Below are positions 39,401 to 53,799 of a stretch of 64,000 nt of DNA, in pieces. Made by a program: the position numbers and the translations under genes. This DNA is from Dipetalonema caudispina (lineage: Eukaryota; Nematoda; Chromadorea; Rhabditida; Onchocercidae). Position 1 is the stretch's first letter, and each line of letters begins with the position of its first letter. The notes under the pieces are model-generated. The model was not told the DNA's origin, searched no databases, and saw only the letters and a program-made list of their open reading frames with translations. Where the stretch lies: positions 62,001 through 126,000 of the forward strand of contig JABVXV010000009.1 in NCBI GenBank assembly GCA_013365325.1, written 5' to 3'.

Positions 39401-42400
39401 ATCGTTTGCCTATATAAAAATGCTTTCCTTTCATTTGTTCAATCTTACGAATCTGATCATAAAAAATGTAAAAAAAAAACAACAACTTTTAATCTTTGGC
39501 TTGAAAATATAACCTATTTTTGGGAGTTCATAAATTGAAATGATGATCATTTGATTAAGGTAAGTGAAAATGATCATTTACACTTAAAGATTGTTTTGAG
39601 TTTCAGGAAAAGAAGAAGAAATTATTTGAAACCCAAATCTAGAAAATTATAAATACCCTGCAGGAGTGCTTCGGTATCGGCAGCAGATCCGGTATCCACT
39701 AATATTCGGTAACCTTGATCGTTAATAAGTGTAATTGTCCCAACGATGAGCATTTGTCCATCCGTCAATCTTTTAATATTACCAACTTGAATTAAAGATA
39801 CAGATGTCGGATTGTCGGCAGGTATTGAAGGTGTCGAGAACGGTGATAATGTTGTTTGAGGTGATTTTATTGAATTAAAGCCAAATTCAGATATATTGCG
39901 ACGTGGAATTTCTTGTTGTCCGGTTGTAAGACTGAAATTAACAAATCGCTGAAAGAATTTATTAAAAGTTCTAATTTTAATAATTTGAAACATAATAATA
40001 AGTTATATTTCACCGTATTTTGAGACATTCTGAAAGTTTTCTAAATTTGTGTATTCGAATATATTATAACACTTTTACGATACATTGTTAAGTTGTGGCA
40101 TAATAATAAATAATTATTTTTATGGTTGCGTTCTTGCGATTTGATCTTTTTTCTTTTAAGCGGGACTCAGTTTGAACCTCCTTAATTCCTTTATCTTTCA
40201 AGCAATCTTTGAATTCTGTTAATTAGTTTCATTGTTTGAATTAGCGATGAACATAATGATTTACATTTTGAGGGCTGGAATTAATTCTACATCGCCAATT
40301 CTATAAATTTGTTTTTGATAAGGTGACTAATCAATAAAATCAGTTGTATGATAATCTTTAAATTCGATACTTCACAATATCGAGGCTCTGTTTGATTTTT
40401 TTTTTCAGGAAAACTGTCACCATTTTCTTTGAACCAATATACAAACATGTCAACTTATGCGTATCGGTGAAGACAAGACGGAAATTCATCTCGCCAACTT
40501 TCTTGGAATTTGAAGTAAATTCATTGTCGATGGATTGCTTTGTGCTATTTTTTCTTTTGCTTATCATAACTGATAATCTGCTTTAGCCAAACTGTTAGTT
40601 CCGAACCTTTCAGTTTAAATTGACTAATCATTTTGCACTAGTTAGGAGGAATAATTGTTAAAAATGTTTTAAAATCATCGAGGTTATAAATCATATATCG
40701 ACTTATAAAGTATATATTAGTACCAGATTACAAAAATTTTTTTGGAAATCTTTTGAGCTTCTTATCATTCAGTCATTTTAAAATTTTTGAACACGGTATG
40801 TTTACATGTTTGCAAGATAATTCAAGATTAAATTGACTGATTACTATTATCTAGAATTATTGATAAAGTAAGAAAGAGATCTCTTCATTAAGTTTTATAA
40901 TTTTATCAATTATTAGCAGTAAAAAGGCTTGAAATTTTAAACATTTATCTCTCTCTCTCTCTCTATCTTTAAATAATACAATGAACTCACCCGACAATAA
41001 TTCTACTAATATATTCTTCTGGGATTTCTTTACTATTGGTATCTACAGAAGATTCTGTTGTCAACAGTAATTCTTGGCTTTTAGGCAACAATGTTGTAGG
41101 CGTAGTCATCGTCCTGGAAGGCACAAGGCTATGCACAATTCCATTCCATGCAGTTCTGTACAGTGGTCTTCTACAGGATATAACTTAAATGTAGGTAACA
41201 AAAGAAGCTTCATATTATCTGAGAAAATTTTTAGAACTGTTTTACTGATAAGTGCTTAAAGATGCAAAATCGATTGTCACTTTTAAGGAATAAAATTGAT
41301 AATTAACGAATCCATCTAATTAATCGATATCTACCTGCCGAAAATAAAATATGTGAAAGATCATGCATATGAAACATTGGACATATCATGTATCAGAATA
41401 GATAACTGATGTTTGGTAATTCCATGGACGTACCTTTCCCTGATGTACCACGGTGATCGACGATTAGCTGCTGTAGATGACCAGATCCGATGCTCACGGG
41501 TTCTAATCCTTTCTTGTCTCGATGAAAGTGTTGTTAAAAGAGGACTAGAAGTTGAATCTTAAATATAAAACTTGATATGAGAAACAGAACTTTGAGTTAT
41601 TAAAATATGGATAACAAATAAAATGATAAATTTTCAGATTCAAAATTCTTCAAACATCGAAAAAAAATCAAAAGTCATTAATTTCTGTTAGAATACTAAC
41701 TTGTCCACTGCTTTACCCTTATGTTAATAATCGGTCGATCACGCATATCCTGACAGCATATTGATCGGGCAAGTACTGGACTGAAGTCACAAACGAAACC
41801 AGCTGGACATTCTCCAACTGTTGTTGGCTTACAATAGCTGTATTCTCCAGATAAAATTAGTGGATCGGCATCGAAAGGACAAACTAAAAATAAATAATAA
41901 TGAAATTATATATTAATTGCTTTGCTACCACAAATACTTATCACTCCAAACGCATTTGAATATTTGGATCTTGCAGTGGATATTCTAAACTGAGTCAGAA
42001 ATTGGAAAACATTAGTCCCTGTATCACATTTGAAATCATTAATTGGGTTTGATATTTTCATTATCCAATCTACAATACCATTGTCATTTGATTAATTTGC
42101 AATTTAAAATGCTTCAGAAGATCGCTGTATTTTGATAGTATTTCAACTTTATTTAATTTAATTTCATCAGTGATATGAACTACCGTCTAATAAGGACTAA
42201 TTACTTTAGATTGCACTTTGTATTTCATATTCAAATATGCATTAATAAATTGCGCTTTTCTCTGTCTACAACATTTTACTCATAAATTCAACCGAAATGA
42301 AATTCGTTTGAATGTTATTTCAAGTCACTCTTTTCTATTTTCAATTACTACATTATTTCAAGTTGTTCGTTGCTGATTCATTATTAAAGGAATACATTAA

Positions 42401-43648
42401 TAATGCTTATTGGTCAGATATTATAGGGAATGGCATATTTTAGCTATTACTGAATGAGGATTCAAAATTTCTGATATATAATTTCGTAGAGATGATTGGT
42501 TATTCAATATTCCATTTCTATTCTCAAGTGATCGTACAACATTCACTGAAGCACCCTTCCATTTTACAATCAACAATAAGCTATACAAAGAAGTAGAGAA
42601 GTGTATGGGTAGCAAGAATTGATTCTTTTATTGACCTGGTAGAATGATTAGTAATGGAAATATTGAATTTGTCCTAGCAATTCCAATATGATATATTGGA
42701 AAAGAGATCTAATATGTAAATCTAGTTCTAGGTTGATTTTGATTCTGAATACTCAAGTTATGATTAGGAGTACTTAAATAAAGATGGATGAAGAAAATTG
42801 AATTATTAATAAAACATATTGCTCTTCGTTGCATATGAAATAAAAATATATTTGGAAGATTAGATTTCAATCAAAGCTTCGTTTATCAAATCAATGGTTA
42901 TCGTACCTTCTCTGTCAGCAACTTTGACTCCGTTACGTGAACTCGTAGGCAAATTGGTTGTTCTTGTAAATTGTGCTTCTAAAACTTTTGGTTCCGAACT
43001 AAAGCCAAGAATTTTGAAAATAGTTGTAGCGATATCATCGTTTCCGGACATGGATGAGATTAAATCATCGGTTATGGGTTGCGGGAAAGAATTACGATTT
43101 GCTTCAAGCCACTGCTTCAAACGTTCTGCTTTATCAGTTGTTGAATATTGTCTATCTGCTGAAAATTCAACATTTTTAACGATCAAAATTTTTTTTGCTG
43201 AATAAAAATGATCATTTTTGGATCACAAATGAATTTTCATATTCTCGAAGTATACTTATAAATGTAATCCAAATTTTCGAAATGTGGAAATGATATGTTT
43301 TTTAAGCAGCGTAACTTCAACAAGGTAAAATAAAACTCCTGTAGAAATTGAATCTATCATATTAACTTAATTATGCAGACGTAAAAACGAGTTCATTTTA
43401 CTAGTTCAATGATAGGCCAATCATATAATGAAAATGCATATTTTCGTTAATTCATTTATATAAGAAAAATTATTATGTAATAAAACTTCAACTTCTGACA
43501 AGTTTTACTGCCACAATAGCCTAATTTTAATAGAATAAATAAAGAGTCAAGCTCAGAAAATTAAGTAATTAATAAGGAAAAAGTAATAACCTGATAAAAA
43601 TGTAAAAGTTGTAAGTAGAAAGAACACAGCAGTTGAATAAGAAAACAT
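36417..43648 (-). CDS. Secreted MBLAC1/SWIP-10-type metallo-beta-lactamase-fold protein, degenerate site
   Basis: The nine exons are 43591-43648, 42907-43158, 41701-41883, 41434-41557, 40991-41170, 39657-39931, 37573-37736, 37042-37197 and 36417-36602, for 525 residues with all phases consistent. Order: signal peptide (MFSYSTAVFFLLTTFTFLS, then G); a spacer; a cysteine-rich module (exon 3, with CPAGFVCDF and SICCQD, like EB/lustrin-type modules); a threonine/serine-rich linker; and a C-terminal metallo-beta-lactamase domain (exons 6-9) with the family strand motif ILVDTGS, the block GNLNLFP, the VGD aspartate and the closing motif IIPGHGPPFRV typical of MBLAC1. The nematode relative SWIP-10 acts in glia and affects dopamine neurons. 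Here the HxHxDH motif reads S-G-H-P-S-H and the TPGH motif reads TPGP, so metal binding is doubtful. The fold call is firm; orthology to swip-10 is likely but untested. Confidence 0.85.
40949..40964. repeat. (CT)n microsatellite
   Basis: Eight CT units in the intron just beyond exon 5 of the metallo-beta-lactamase-fold gene. Confidence 0.85.
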
Positions 43649-46600
43649 TTCGTGTCAAGGTAAATATCTGTACTGAATTTTAAACAACACTGTAAAGGTG
43701 AGGAGCAAGTGGAAATTTATGACGGAAATCGAGAATGAGGTAACTACCAGACTTTATTATTGCTGTTACGATTTCTACCTTACAATAACTCACTATAAAT
43801 ATATCAATGGACATTAATAGGGATAGTGAACGAACTTGTTTACCTACCTCTTTTCCATCTCACTAATACCTTAGTTAATGATTAATGAATTCCTTTTCCT
43901 TCTCTTAGAACTGTTTAAATCACGAAATAGATTTTATATGTAAAAATATTTGAGGAATGAAATGCAAAGGATAAAAAAGTAAAAAGTAGGCGTGTGAAAG
44001 AATAACTATGGTCATTTATGATGAAAGGAATAGCTATGGTCATTTCTAATATGATCGGAGTTTATAATTGAAAGGATAGTTTTGTCACATTATACATATT
44101 GTAAATTAAATCCATTTAAATGGCACTTATTTTCCTTCCATTTTTATTTCCATTAATATTACACTCTTTGTTATTTTTGGAAAACTCTAAGTAATTCAAT
44201 CAAATTTTTACAAAATATATTATTTCAGATTATTTACTTTTATGATTTGTACATACTTCCTTCTTGCTGTCTAGATTTATTTATCGTTGGATTAATACGA
44301 ATGGTAAACAGTGAATGGTCCAGTCGGTCACTCAGTATTATCACTTTTTTAGCAATCTTTTTTCGAGAAAGATTTGTTAGAAGTGGAAATCAATAAAACT
44401 ACCGATATAAAAATAAAAGAACGATAGTTTTTGCTTACAAACATCTGATAGATAAAAGAAATGTATCAATAGGGGCAACCTTAAACGAGGTCAGTGGGCT
44501 TTGATAAAGTTAAAATGTGCTATTAGAACGAAACATCTTATCAGCCGCTAATCAGCGGTTGATTTCGCTAAATCTATGGTCAAATTCGGAGGTAAAAATG
44601 GAATGTTTCTTACATACTTTCAAGGAATTTCAAATTTCTCAATCCTTTGCAGTTAATATTTTCCTAAAAATTTTACACGTAAAGATCATTTTTAAATATT
44701 TTTGCATGTTAAACAATACTGTTAGTAAAAGCAGAGAGGCATTTCCTAAATTTGAATTTTCTCAATGAATGTTTAAAATTAATTGTAATGATTTTCAAAA
44801 TTAACATTATGAATTTGAAATCAGAATACTAAGCCTATGTGAGTGCTTCTCGGAATTTAAAAAACAACAATGAGAAAATTTATTGCAACATACGTTTATT
44901 TTTTACATATTCTCATCTACCTAGCCCAAACTGATAGTAAGAAATTCTCTCAAGCAATCAATTTTACCTCCCACAGAATTGTCGAAATTTCAATACTCAG
45001 GTAAAAATAATACTAGGAGTAAGATACACTAAAGAAATTAAAATAATTTATTGAATCGAAAAAAGTCTGGCGTGAAGTGTAAAGACTGCCCACTCTTATA
45101 AATTTCCCTTAGTATTTTTATGCTCAGTTACATATCAATGCTTACATTACTTCCCACCTAAGAATTATAGGATATAAACAACTATCTTTGCAATAAATAA
45201 TAAAATTAATTAAAATTAAATCGTTTCAACAGTGTGAATTAATTGTCGAAAGACTTTTCCTAAGCCTTTGTAAACTTCAATTAATATATGTTTTACTTTT
45301 TTTATAAGATTGGTGAGTTCTTACATACCGCTGTTTTGTCTTATTTTTTTCAACTTTCAAAAAGGAATATGTGATAAAGCACTCCATTGTGTTTTACAGA
45401 CTTCTTTAAGAATCATAAATCAGACTGAGCAGTTCGTCATCTCTTCTCATTACCATTTCTCATTTTTGAAATGTTCCATTAAGAGAAATGAAAATTCAGG
45501 GAAAACTCCCTCTCTCGAGATTTCTTTGACCGCATAAAAATTTTGGAAAATTTTATCATTCTTTTGAAAAACAAGATAAAAATAACAAATAACTAGGAAG
45601 TATGTACTTAAAAAAAATTAAATGAATGGAATTAATAACTGTAAAATTGATAAGTAATCGAGACGATTGTTTATATCATCAAATCGAATCATCGGTCAAA
45701 GTTTATGGATATCATTTTCAGAGTCATATTTGCTCTACAAATATCGAAATGTGGACATTATATATTCATGATATTCATGAATTTTACACTGAACAAAGCA
45801 TTGTGAGTGGAGAAAAAGAAATTATTCTCTTGTGGACAATAATTTTCAAGACATTGATTCCATGACCTGTTGATATGATTGCTATTAGATTTAAATTCTA
45901 GTATTTAAGTAAATTTGTAAAATCACTTCAAATATGTCAATTGGCTTATTACCGCGTTATAGAGGTATTTTATTACCAATACCCTACTCAGTTTGATTAG
46001 AAGATGTCTGATTTCATTCCAATTTCACTTTATTTTTTTTTTTTTCTGCCTTTGTAGAGTAAATGAACTAACCAATTGAGTGAGGAAATACCGAAAAGTG
46101 GTTGCATTTTTTGCCGTATAAACGCTAATCATATTCATTTATTTGCCTTTCCTCGATAGATTTCGGAAGAATGAGTGTAAATGCTGGAATAACAGACTTA
46201 TCCTTTTCTCTGAAATAATTAATAAATTATGGTGGAAAATTTAGGTATAATAAGTGAGTCGGTAACTCTCAGAGGAATTATCTGAAGTATCCTACTTCTC
46301 GTATCATTGTCCTACTCATCCTTCTCTTTCTCCTTTCTTATCATTCATTCTGTTCTGCTTAGCATGCAACGATCAAAAGCTTTTCATAGCTTTCTCCGAA
46401 GTGGGTGGAACAAATCTTTAGTTTTAGAAGATATAAGAAGCTTGAAAATAGAGCGCTTTGAAAGTCCGTTTCTTCCATTCCAAAAGCATCTTCAAACTGA
46501 AATATGATTTTAAATATGATCGAATTCGGTTTTCCCATCGTTTTTATTGATTAAACTGAACTTGCCCGTTTATTACTTCAATTTTAGGATCACAACTTCT

Positions 46601-47565
46601 CGCACCAAAAATTTTCACTGATTTCCAATGATGTCGAAAATTTCATATTCTCTAACGTAAATGTCTGCTATACTTTTCTTCCGATTTCAATTTCTGAATC
46701 TGAAATTCATGAAACATTTCTAACTTTCTAACTTGTAACTCTTTAATAACTCATCTCACTAATTCAACAAATGAACCATCGAATTGTAAGTATCATCGTA
46801 TTAGTGGGATCGACATACTCTATAAACGAATTCCTTTAAACTTCACCTTAGTTCTTCAGAAATGAGCTTTGATTGTTTAAATCATTAATTTAAAATTGAC
46901 AATGAAATAATAACAATATCAGTAATAACAATAACAATGATAGTATTAACGGTAGAAATGGTGGAGAATATCATAGGAATCATTCTTAACTGCGAAGCAT
47001 TGCACTAAATTGTTGAATAGATAAGAATAATGAAATAAATGATCAGTGCAAATTCGATCAGAAAAATATGATGCAAAAAAGATTGAGAATGAGAAGTAAG
47101 TAAGATTGGCGTGAGATATGAGATAGTGTAATTATGAGACAAATTAAAAAACTTTATAGTTTCATTTTATAATTGTGGAAGAGAAGTTAGGACTGCGAAT
47201 ATTTTGGTGAGGAGAAGAAATATTTCAATACAAAAATATTCAAATCAAATATAAGTCTTAACTGTTAATGAAATTTAAATGAATGTGATATATTGTTAAA
47301 TTTGAATAGATCATAAAATTTTTTCTTAACATGTTTTCTTTCTAAGACTAATCATATTGATGCAATAACAGCACTTCAATATTTCATCTTGCAGTTAGAC
47401 ATCACTTTTCTACACTTTTTTTCTTGGTATAGCAATAGAATTTGAAACTTCATTGTCTTTTGTTAAGTTAGTTTCAATTTTTTTAAACAAAGTGCAATAT
47501 ATGCATGTTATATTATTGAATTTAAAATTTTATGTTTCATATATTACACATTTTTCAATCGATCG

Positions 47566-47594
47566 TTCATTCATTCATTCATTCATTCACTCAT
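47566..47594. repeat. (ATTC)n tetranucleotide repeat
   Basis: About seven tetranucleotide units with one substitution near the right end, in non-coding DNA. Confidence 0.85.
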
Positions 47595-47977
47595 TTTCAA
47601 TTCATTCCAATTAGTCATTCTGACATTAAAAATAGGGACGATGTGGGATGAAATTGTTACGACAAATGTATGTTTGGTGTAAGTGAAGAAGTATTGTAGC
47701 ATCTAATGGCTTAATAATATGTTTTTGAGAGGGAAGCTTTATTCTTTTTAAGGCCATTTGAAAGTTGACATTGCAGTTAAGAGGACAAAGAGATTCAAAA
47801 TTCTTCCCATTTTTGGAGGAGAAATTGCGGAAGAAAAGGAAAAGAACCAAATGGCCTACCTTTCGATTGGACAAGAAGCTTTCTGTCACTGCTCATTCAA
47901 ATTAATTGAACTTGAAAAGCACAAATCATCCAATGGCCTCTTGTTGTGAATACATATATACATATATATACATACAT

Positions 47978-47981
47978 CTGT

Positions 47982-48037
<56 letters not shown>
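47978..48037. repeat. (TG)n microsatellite
   Basis: About thirty TG units, one interrupted by a C early on, preceded by a short ATAC/ATAT patch. Confidence 0.93.
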
Positions 48038-48039
<2 letters not shown>

Positions 48040-50100
48040 ATCTATTTATTCATTTGGTATATTTCCTTCAATAAATAAATAAATATATTTTCCACAAAGG
48101 GAGAAAAAATCGAGAAATGATTTGATATTTTAAATATTGAGAGTGTATGGAAGTGATAAGAATAATTCAAGTATGTGGTAAGAAATTTGATTAGATTCAT
48201 TTAATAGCATCGATGATAGGTTCGTTTAATTTCTTCTAATTTTATGATAACTTTAATTTTCAATATTAATTGAATCTTAGAACATGAAATTGTGCTAACA
48301 ACATTTAATGAACAGCTCTTTTGATTACCTGAATTCACTGAACTTATCTTTTTCCAAAATGAATGTCCAGTCTACAACATTAATTTTCAAATAAATAAGA
48401 TAGTTGTATTATTTCAATGAATTGCACTTAATTTGTTCATCAAGAATACGACTTTATTTAAATTATCATTCGAAAACAAATTTCTTCTAATCCATAATTG
48501 TCATGCAAAAATAAGTTCCATTAGGTGATGATAATTTTTAATGTATGCAAAATATTTGTTTGAATTTGCCGAATTTTGTATGTCAAGCTTTGAGGAAGCA
48601 ACTACGGTAAGATTTTATATTTAACTCCTGCTAAAACTCAAGTTTTATTTTATCAGATCTATTAAATTCTTTCATATATCACTTTCATAAGTGATTTAAT
48701 ATCTAATTTATCCTCATTCCTAGACCGCATTTTCACTCTCCTCAATGATTGTATTGCCTTTAAGTATTTAGTAATAACAAACGATGAAACATCGTACTTC
48801 CCACTAATCACTTTGTTGAAAATTTAATTTCTGCCTCTTTGCAAAACACTTCCAATGCAAATTATTTGGCTTTTTTATAAAATCTCATCTATTGAATGTA
48901 TGTAATTTTATGAACTTTATGCATCGTTCAGTTCTTCCATTGCTATGTTGTATGATATCATTTCAAATATTATTATAGTTAAGAATAAATATAGTTGGTA
49001 CTTATTACTCTGTTTATTTATTTAACTTGTTTATTTATCGATTTCTCTCTTTTGATCAACTAAGGATTTGATAATTTCAAGCATTTTTAAAATATCATGG
49101 CCAAATAGGCTCGTGTATTTAGTAATACTTAGTTAAACATCGAAAAACCTTGGAAGTACTCATATTAGCTATCAAATAAGCACAAAATCAATGGTTTTAT
49201 AGATTACTGCGCACTGTATTGCATTAGTAGACACAGTGATCAAAGCCTTTTATATTAATATCTGAATTGCTTTAACTGTTAAGACCCAGAATAGACTAAT
49301 TAACTAGAAAGTAATGCTATTAGCATGAAATTAACGATCATCATAAGGAAGTATCTATTTATTTAATTTTAATATTAAATATAAATATCAAGGTAAGTAT
49401 GCAAATATTAAGGTAATATAAAATTTGTAAGTAGCAAATGTAAGTATCGTCGATACAAGGTTACTTTAAATTTATACAATTATAATCTGGTGGAGTGTTC
49501 CATCTGCTTTGCAACAATCCTCATGATAGTAAACTCGAATTTAAGCAGATTTTAAATGATGATTTTTTTTCCAAATATTAATTAAAACACTTCAAACACT
49601 TTAATATTTGCTACAACAGCACTAAATAGCTACTAATGTTTTAAATTCATGACGATTTAGAAGGAATCTCTGAACAGCATATCGGTAAATTTTAAATTTA
49701 TACATCGCACTCATACTTGTCTAATTACAATCATTGGAATGTAAATATGCTAGAAATCAATCTTTCATTGATTTTAAAAAAAAGATATCAAAGAATACTG
49801 TATCTTTGCAAAACTTCAAATTTCTCTACAGATAAAAAAGGTCACAGTAGTAGAAAAACGAGCTCATTTTATTACAATCAAATAAAATTTTAGGATCAGT
49901 ACTGATTTTTCCTTTATTTCGTTTTTTTTCGAGATTTTTCTTAATTTACCAAGTTTTTTTTTTTGCTATTTCGTGAATTGTTTTCGACGAATTTTAACTT
50001 TTTCCAAACAGCTCATTGTTTCATATTCTCTTCAAAATTTTTGGCATATTCAGGAAAATGACCTCTTATGTTTGTAGCAGGACGTAACGTCGAAATTGTA

Positions 50101-53100
50101 ATGATTACGCCAATATTTATCACTTTAATTACATGTAAGACTTTTGTTGCCTTAATTAAAAATAAAACTATGAGGTGACTTTTTCATCATTAATTAATTT
50201 CTTCGATAACGACAACATTCTTTCGGATATTTGTAGATATTAATAAAATTTAGCAAGCATATGGATATTATTTTTTAACAAATACAACCGATCACTGCTT
50301 CGATGACCTGACCTTGAATTACTTTACAGATACTATAAGTGCTCTATGTATAGAAAGTTTTTTGAGTGGCGATTGTGTGGAGCCATGCATTAGTGAAATG
50401 CAACTTATCATGGAAAATACGCCATTCAGTCGAAGTAATCATCAAGGGCAACTTTCTTGGACACAACTTCTACAAGTTCCTTTCTTCTACTTTCCAACAT
50501 CTAAATTATCATTAAAAATGGCAATAGTATCTGATTAATATAATCACTTTGTTTAATAGTATGTTAGTTCGCAAAAAAGTTGTTAAATTTGAATTGTTAA
50601 ATATGAAATAATTTGAGTACCAAAAGCATTTTTATGTTCTTAATTATCGTAACCGAGATGTATTTGTATATTCTGTAAATTGAATTACTTTCATTACATG
50701 ATAATTCATTTGTTGTTTCATCTCTGTTGCTGAGAACTGATTTTTGAAATTCGAAACTGTGAGAAATTTTCAGTTGAATATTAATGCCTTAAATGTTCAT
50801 AATTACTTGTAGTCTTTTCGTTGAAGTTAAAAATTGACGAATTTAGGATTCTGTCAAAATTTGATAAAAACTATTGAGAAGTAAATGATCTTTTCAGGCA
50901 TCAAAAAATCGTCAAGTGACCGAAAATTCTTTCCATAGTATTTGCGAGTAAGTTCGTTTCTTTTTTTGCTTTCAAATTAATTGATGAAACATGTTAAGTC
51001 GCGAAATATAATTCGTCATTTCTTCCTTCCATTCATCTTATATGTTATAAAATTATTTAAATACATTTAGGGCTTACAAACGAGTGGATAAATGTTTGGA
51101 AGAATGCGAGAAAACATCCGAGCACAGCGGAAGTATCCGTCAAACATATGCTGGGTTACGTTTCATTTGTGTTGAACAAAAAGAAGGTTTGTTTTTCATT
51201 CAGGTTCCGTTTAATTTCGAATAATTTAGTAAAAGCAAAATTACCAGTTAGGAATTTCGAATTTGTATCATAAGCTTTAATAAATGTTTACAGGAATAAT
51301 TTAGTACTTAAACTTTCTATTAAATTTCCTGATAAATAAGAAAATCCGGAATAACGACGATATCATTCTTGCATTGCAAAATATATGAATTTAGTCATAA
51401 GAGAGAAAAAGGAAGGGGTAGAATAGATATATGAACTATATGTAGTTGCATTATTTCCCCCTCGGGAATTTCCCATCTAACCATTTGTAACAATATGATC
51501 AAAGCAATGAATCTACCGCTTTTCCACTGAGATGGGATATGATCATACAAATTCCCTTAAATTTGTCAAACGAACAGGGATATTAACAAAACAATAAGAT
51601 TGTGTAAAGTTATAATATTTATTGCATTATTTCGCAGAACCGAGATTCACTCCCATTTAGTCCCGAGTAAAAGTTAAATGGAAACTCATTTACGACTTAT
51701 TTTTCCACATCTCTTTTGTTCCCCTTGTTAGCTGTCTGGAACAATTTTACCCGCATTCTTCAGTTTACTTGGGAACTCAACTTCATTCACAGCTTTGGAA
51801 ACACTACCGCTCTCAAATAGTCCCTAAAATTCTTTCCAGTTCTTTTCCTCTCTCCTCACACAAGCATACAATAAGCCTATTTCCGATTCCGAATATATCC
51901 GACTTCTGGTAGATGTAAAAACTAATTATCTACAATCTCTGTTACATCTCATGGCGTAGCAATAAAAGCAATACAAATTAGAACAAGTTTTACATTATTT
52001 TGTACTGAAGCGGAAAAAATGTACGATTTAACTGATTCTAATGTCCTCTAAACAATTGAGTCACAGGTAAAAAATATTAAGCCTAGTACCATATCGACAG
52101 AGTGATGGAGGAACAAGTATTTACCAGTTAGAGATGGTAACAAATTTTTACTTATTACTCAGATCTAATCCATATAGAGTCGGTGTAGCAAGTATAATCA
52201 ACCAATTGAACTTGTAATTCAAACCCATTATTGCTGTAAGAGAACAGTAGCTTCAAAAATTATAAAACTAGATAAGACACGAAATAAACACAGATCAACG
52301 CACAAAAGCGTTGACAGTTCAAATTTTGGAGCTTTACACGACTAATAATGCATCCCAAACACAATATATGTATCGCGAGTACTTAAACAAAGTTCAATTT
52401 CAGAATTCTTCAACAATTTACCATGTCTCGCTCAGTAAGTCCTCCACTTTTTTTGCAATTAACTGAAATTCTAAAAATTCCGCTAACAGAAACCAAAGAA
52501 ACAATTCTTTCTTCACCTTTCTGTAAAATAACGCTCAAAAATCCACTTCTTCAAAACGATCAGTAATCAACAAGTTACATTATGATCCTATCAGAAGTAT
52601 AGGTATGAACCAGTGGCAATGTCACGATGTCAAAATGAAATTAATCAATCATTGGTGGGTAGCAATTCATTCAGCGCAGCCGTTATTAATCGTGAACAAC
52701 ACAATATTCAGAACAGATTGGGAACACTTTGCAGGTGAATTTCAATTATTTATTCCGAGAAATTTAATCACAGAAAAAGAAGATAGGTTTTACAATTTTT
52801 GCTTAAATTGCTATTTAAACGTTGAAAATCATACCCGAGAATCAGTATTTTTAAACAATCAACAACATAAAAATGTTTCTCAGAGACCTGGCAAATATGA
52901 TCAAATGTGTTGAACCGGTCACGCGAAATGGCTGTGGCGAAGCTGCAGCTAAAATGATGCTCAAGTTCATCACCGTTGGCTTCACAAGGTGAACTTATCC
53001 ATATTGATTCAATCAATTACTGCAAAAAAATAGAATAATTAATCGGATTTAGAAAAAGAGATAAGGCGGGGTATATGGGAAAGGACGAGTTCTAGATCCG

Positions 53101-53686
53101 AAACAATTCGGATCTACTCCATTCAACACTTCCTTGGAGCTTTGCTTTCTTGGTTTATGATCATCTCACTAAAAATATGCATTTCTAGCACACCACTATT
53201 CAAGTTCTTTTTTCTTCAATAGCCGGAACTCATATAAGAAGAAAAACTATGTCTTCTTACAATTTGAATTCGAGTCAATCAAAGAGATTTCTAATTCATA
53301 GTTCTAGATCTTCACAATACTTAATTCAGAATCCAAGATACACAGTAACATAAGTCAAACGCTCGTTTTCTCGCTATTAAAAAATTATGATTTAACTGTA
53401 TTTTATATATTTTCAAATCAACTTTGCTTTGTGATTACGCAGTAAAAATTTCAGCTTTGAACAACTGTACAATCATCTTGGTATTACTGATCAGTTGCCT
53501 CATTCCTGCCGGCAACTGCTTAACCTAACCATTGATAGTCGAATTAACAATGAAAGATGGTTGGTTTTTTCGTCTTCACAATCACGTAATCATTATCCGG
53601 AAAGTCTTATGAATTCTGATGATGCTTCTCAAGCCATTCCAAGCATAACCTTTTCACTGCTCAGTATTTCATTTTGCTATAGCTAA
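50101..53686 (+). CDS. CPG4-like cysteine-rich secreted protein, probable GPI anchor
   Basis: The seven exons are 50101-50134, 50330-50475, 50898-50947, 51071-51186, 52404-52434, 52884-52988 and 53455-53686, for 237 residues with every phase matching. The start exon lies shortly after a TTTGTAGCAG acceptor and encodes a signal peptide (MITPIFITLITYTISALC). The mature part has the pattern of the nematode CPG4/DUF19-type domain: SGDC-VEPC, then ICEAY-x-R-V-D-K-CLEEC, then YAGLRFICVE, F-x-x-L-PCL, IKCVEP, NGCGEAAAK and SCRQLL. The C-terminus ends in a hydrophobic tail (ITFSLLSISFCYS) after a small-residue, polar stretch, as in GPI signals. CPG4 itself is a chondroitin proteoglycan of the worm eggshell; this protein is only domain-related. 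Its role is unknown. The stop lies 113 bases from the MCAT stop on the other strand, so the 3' UTRs may overlap. Confidence 0.82.
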
Positions 53687-53799
53687 GCTTTTTCTTGACA
53701 TAAACCAATTCAAAAATTTCGGAATATTCAAGCCCGAAAATTTCATCAAACTTACGAGAAAAATCCTTGCGAAGCAAATATATGGTCCAAAAAATGGAC

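Larger units (their letters stand above)
43649..50100. other. Non-coding region between divergent genes
   Basis: About 6.4 kb lies between the metallo-beta-lactamase-fold gene (-) and the CPG4-like gene (+); it must contain both promoters. It contains an ATTC-type repeat (47566-47594) and a (GT)n run (about 47978-48037). Frames at 44517, 45310, 45626, 46307 and 47758 have no splice partners, repeats or recognisable motifs, so I do not call them. A capsule-sized RNA gene could be missed by eye. Confidence 0.5.

Noticed and set aside
47758..47949. A 63-codon plus-strand frame
   Set aside because: No splice sites, no family motif, and an equally long frame runs on the other strand.
50314..50329. 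Reading the CPG4-like gene from a start near 50314 in a single exon
   Set aside because: There is a splice acceptor at 50329, and exon 50101-50134 supplies a signal peptide in the matching phase.
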